Shown here: one piece after another, positions 62,400-64,000 of the stretch | Numbering within the stretch: position 1 is the stretch's first letter | Layout: the number at the start of each line of letters is the position of its first letter | Assembly: GCF_013522925.1 (NCBI RefSeq) | Contig: NZ_JAAMQU010000005.1 | Span: 186,001 to 250,000, forward strand | Direction of reading: 5' to 3' | DNA length: 64,000 nt | Origin: Pseudomonas japonica | GTDB taxonomy: Bacteria > Pseudomonadota > Gammaproteobacteria > Pseudomonadales > Pseudomonadaceae | Notes under the pieces: generated by a model | What the model was told of the DNA's origin: nothing | The model's database searches: none | Seen by the model: only the letters and a program-made list of their open reading frames with translations | Translations under genes and position numbers: made by a program

Positions 62400-63464
62400 T
62401 CAGTCCTTAGGCGTGTTCATTTTTGTGGTGGCGATGCCGAGGAAATGCCCCGCGACATCAAGCATTCGGTTGGCGAAGCCCCATTCGTTATCAAACCAGG
62501 CCAGCAGGTTCACCAGCCGCGGGCCAGACACACGCGTCTGGCTCGCGTCGACAATGGCCGAATGCGGGTCATGGTTGAAATCACAGCTGGCGTGCGGCAA
62601 CTCGGTGTAGGCCAGCAGGCCTTTCAATGGCCCGCCAGACGCTGCTTCACGCAGCACCCGGTTGACCTCCTGCGCGTCAGTGTCGCGGGCAGTCTGAAGG
62701 GTGATGTCCAGGCAAGACACATTGACGGTAGGCACGCGCACTGCTTTGGCCTGAATTCGGCCCGCAAGTTCCGGAAGCAGGCGCTCTATTCCTCTCGCCA
62801 GGCCCGTAGAGACTGGAATCACCGACTGGAACGCCGAACGGGTACGGCGAAGGTCTTCATGGTGGTAGGCATCGATCACTGGCTGGTCATTCATGGCCGA
62901 GTGAATCGTGGTGATGGAGGCGTATTCGATCCCGAAGGCAGCGTCGAGCAGACGCAGCAACGGAACCGCGCAGTTGGTGGTACAGGAGGCATTGGACAGC
63001 AGCCGCTCGGCGCCACTGAGATGATGCTGGTTGATCCCATAGACCACCGTGGCATCAACGTCCGCCTCGCTGGCCATTGGCTGGGAAAACAGTATCCGGG
63101 GGGCACCTGCGGCCAGGAAGCGCTCGCCATCGGTGCGGGAATGCCACGCGCCGGAGCACTCCATGACCAGGTCCAGCCCCAGGCCTGCCCAGTCCACGCC
63201 TTCAGGCGTTGCGCTGCGCAGCACCTTCAGGCGATCGCCGTTGATGCAAAGGTCTGAGCCGTCGATTCGCACATCGCCCGGAAAGCGGCCATGGGTGGAA
63301 TCGAAGCGGGTGAGGTATTCAAGGCTCGGCAGGTCTGCCAGGTCATTCAACGCGACCACTTCGATGCCTGCGTGGTCACGGCGCTCGTACAATGCCCGCA
63401 ACACGCAACGGCCTATACGGCCGTAACCGTTGAGGGCAACCCGATAAGGGCGGGATAGGGACAT
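62400..63464 (-). CDS. epd: Erythrose-4-phosphate dehydrogenase
   Basis: A 354-residue NAD-dependent dehydrogenase of the GAPDH superfamily. The N-terminal NAD fold has VALNGYGRIGRCVLRAL; catalytic cysteine 161 is in NASCTTNCAVPLL. Features of Epd against GapA are VVALNDLADL after the first strand and the loop LFSQPMASEADVDATV. It oxidises erythrose-4-phosphate to 4-phosphoerythronate for pyridoxal phosphate synthesis. Position between tkt and pgk is the same as in E. coli and P. putida; erythrose-4-phosphate comes from transketolase. It lies 87 bases after tkt. Confidence 0.92.
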   Translation of the reverse strand: MSLSRPYRVALNGYGRIGRCVLRALYERRDHAGIEVVALNDLADLPSLEYLTRFDSTHGRFPGDVRIDGSDLCINGDRLKVLRSATPEGVDWAGLGLDLVMECSGAWHSRTDGERFLAAGAPRILFSQPMASEADVDATVVYGINQHHLSGAERLLSNASCTTNCAVPLLRLLDAAFGIEYASITTIHSAMNDQPVIDAYHHEDLRRTRSAFQSVIPVSTGLARGIERLLPELAGRIQAKAVRVPTVNVSCLDITLQTARDTDAQEVNRVLREAASGGPLKGLLAYTELPHASCDFNHDPHSAIVDASQTRVSGPRLVNLLAWFDNEWGFANRMLDVAGHFLGIATTKMNTPKD

Positions 63465-63551
63465 GGCGCGGTCTACACCTTGGTGAGCAGCTTGGTGAGC
63501 GGCGCCGCCGCGGAACCGCCCGTACCAGGCAGGCCGCGGCGACGGAGCGGG

Positions 63552-64000
63552 TCAGTCTTCGAGCAGCTCGTTGGCGATACCGACGATATTGTCCACGGTA
63601 AAGCCGAACTCTTCGAACAGTGCCGGTGCCGGAGCAGACTCACCGAAAGTGGTCATGCCGACGATGCGGCCTTCAAGGCCTACATACTTGTACCAGAAGT
63701 CTGCGTGGGCCGCTTCGATAGCGATCCGTGCGGTCACTTCCAGCGGCAGTACCGCCTGCTTGTAGCTCGCGTCCTGCGCGTCGAACACGCTGGTGCTCGG
63801 CATGGAAACGACACGCACCTTGCGGCCGGCCCCGGTCAGGGCATCGGCGGCCTGCACGGCAAGGCCAACCTCGGAACCGGTTGCAATCAGGATCAGATCC
63901 GGCTCGCCTGCGCAGTCCTTCAGTACATAGCCGCCCTTGGCCACATTGGCCAGTTGCTCGGCGTCACGCGGCTGGTGGGTGAGGTTCTGGCGAGAGAAGA
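63552..64000 (-). CDS. tkt: Transketolase, C-terminal part (partial)
   Basis: The last 149 codons of a gene that enters from the right edge. The translation includes the end of the pyrimidine domain and the C-terminal domain: [24 protein letters not shown], then [68 protein letters not shown]. Transketolase moves two-carbon units using thiamine diphosphate and provides the erythrose-4-phosphate used by Epd, the next gene. The order tkt-epd-pgk is conserved in many gammaproteobacteria. The thiamine site is outside the window. Confidence 0.96.
   Translation of the reverse strand, partial: FSRQNLTHQPRDAEQLANVAKGGYVLKDCAGEPDLILIATGSEVGLAVQAADALTGAGRKVRVVSMPSTSVFDAQDASYKQAVLPLEVTARIAIEAAHADFWYKYVGLEGRIVGMTTFGESAPAPALFEEFGFTVDNIVGIANELLED

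Noticed and set aside
61083-63257. A 724-codon open frame on the plus strand opposite pgk and epd
   Set aside because: Covers two well-supported genes on the other strand and has no domain pattern.

Overview
The window looks like the chromosome of a Pseudomonas species, probably of the putida-like branch. It is GC-rich, and gene order from position 5.8 kb to about 40 kb follows, almost gene for gene, the P. aeruginosa segment from emrE through the LPS core cluster to glnE, aceEF, dipA and msrA. Two points favour a putida-type strain: no ilvE lies between waaF and glnE, and a cfcR-like regulator sits near fba. Species assignment is inference from gene order recalled from memory; no search was run.

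Layout. (1) 1-5.1 kb: a Fur-box-linked siderophore locus on the minus strand (TonB-dependent receptor, enterochelin esterase fes, an MbtH-like protein and the start of an EntF-type synthetase that leaves the window). A VapBC-type toxin-antitoxin pair follows at 5.1-5.7 kb. (2) 5.8-9.3 kb: an EmrE transporter, then an unassigned three-gene plus-strand group (FAD oxidoreductase, aldo/keto reductase, Nudix-like protein). (3) 9.2-28.6 kb: LPS assembly. It holds hldE, a degenerate sulfotransferase-like gene, msbA, a small kinase, waaL, an ssg-like glycosyltransferase, a PIG-L/DnpA deacetylase, mig-14, wapH and the carbamoyltransferase wapO. The inner-core operon waaF-waaC-waaG-waaP-wapP-wapQ then ends in a protein with two kinase domains. 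Most minus-strand neighbours overlap by 4 bases or abut, so they are probably two long operons. (4) 28.7-40.4 kb: glnE, divergent aceE-aceF with an operator-like palindrome upstream, a c-di-GMP phosphodiesterase (dipA) and msrA. (5) 40.4-47.1 kb: rlmJ, then divergent putP/putA with GTTGCA motifs between them. (6) 47.2-56.2 kb: a run of envelope and ion genes (nhaP2-type antiporter, MscK-type channel, selO, yccS). (7) 56.2-59.5 kb: a cfcR-like response regulator with GGDEF and EAL domains, and a small PL7 alginate lyase preceded by a structured leader. (8) 59.5-64 kb: the carbon operon tkt-epd-pgk, two tiny lipoproteins, then fba.

The genes serve three main programmes: building, phosphorylating, carbamoylating and exporting the lipid A-core; central carbon and nitrogen flow (Entner-Doudoroff/lower glycolysis enzymes, pyruvate dehydrogenase, GlnE, proline catabolism); and c-di-GMP signalling. 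The parts that look accessory are the siderophore locus with the toxin-antitoxin pair, the sulfotransferase-like gene between hldE and msbA, and the PL7 lyase between cfcR and fba. I see no tRNA, rRNA, CRISPR array, insertion sequence or prophage genes. Nothing here is clearly a wholly new system. The strongest candidates for new biology are the PL7 leader, the degenerate sulfotransferase, the double-kinase protein and the catecholate siderophore locus in a pseudomonad background.
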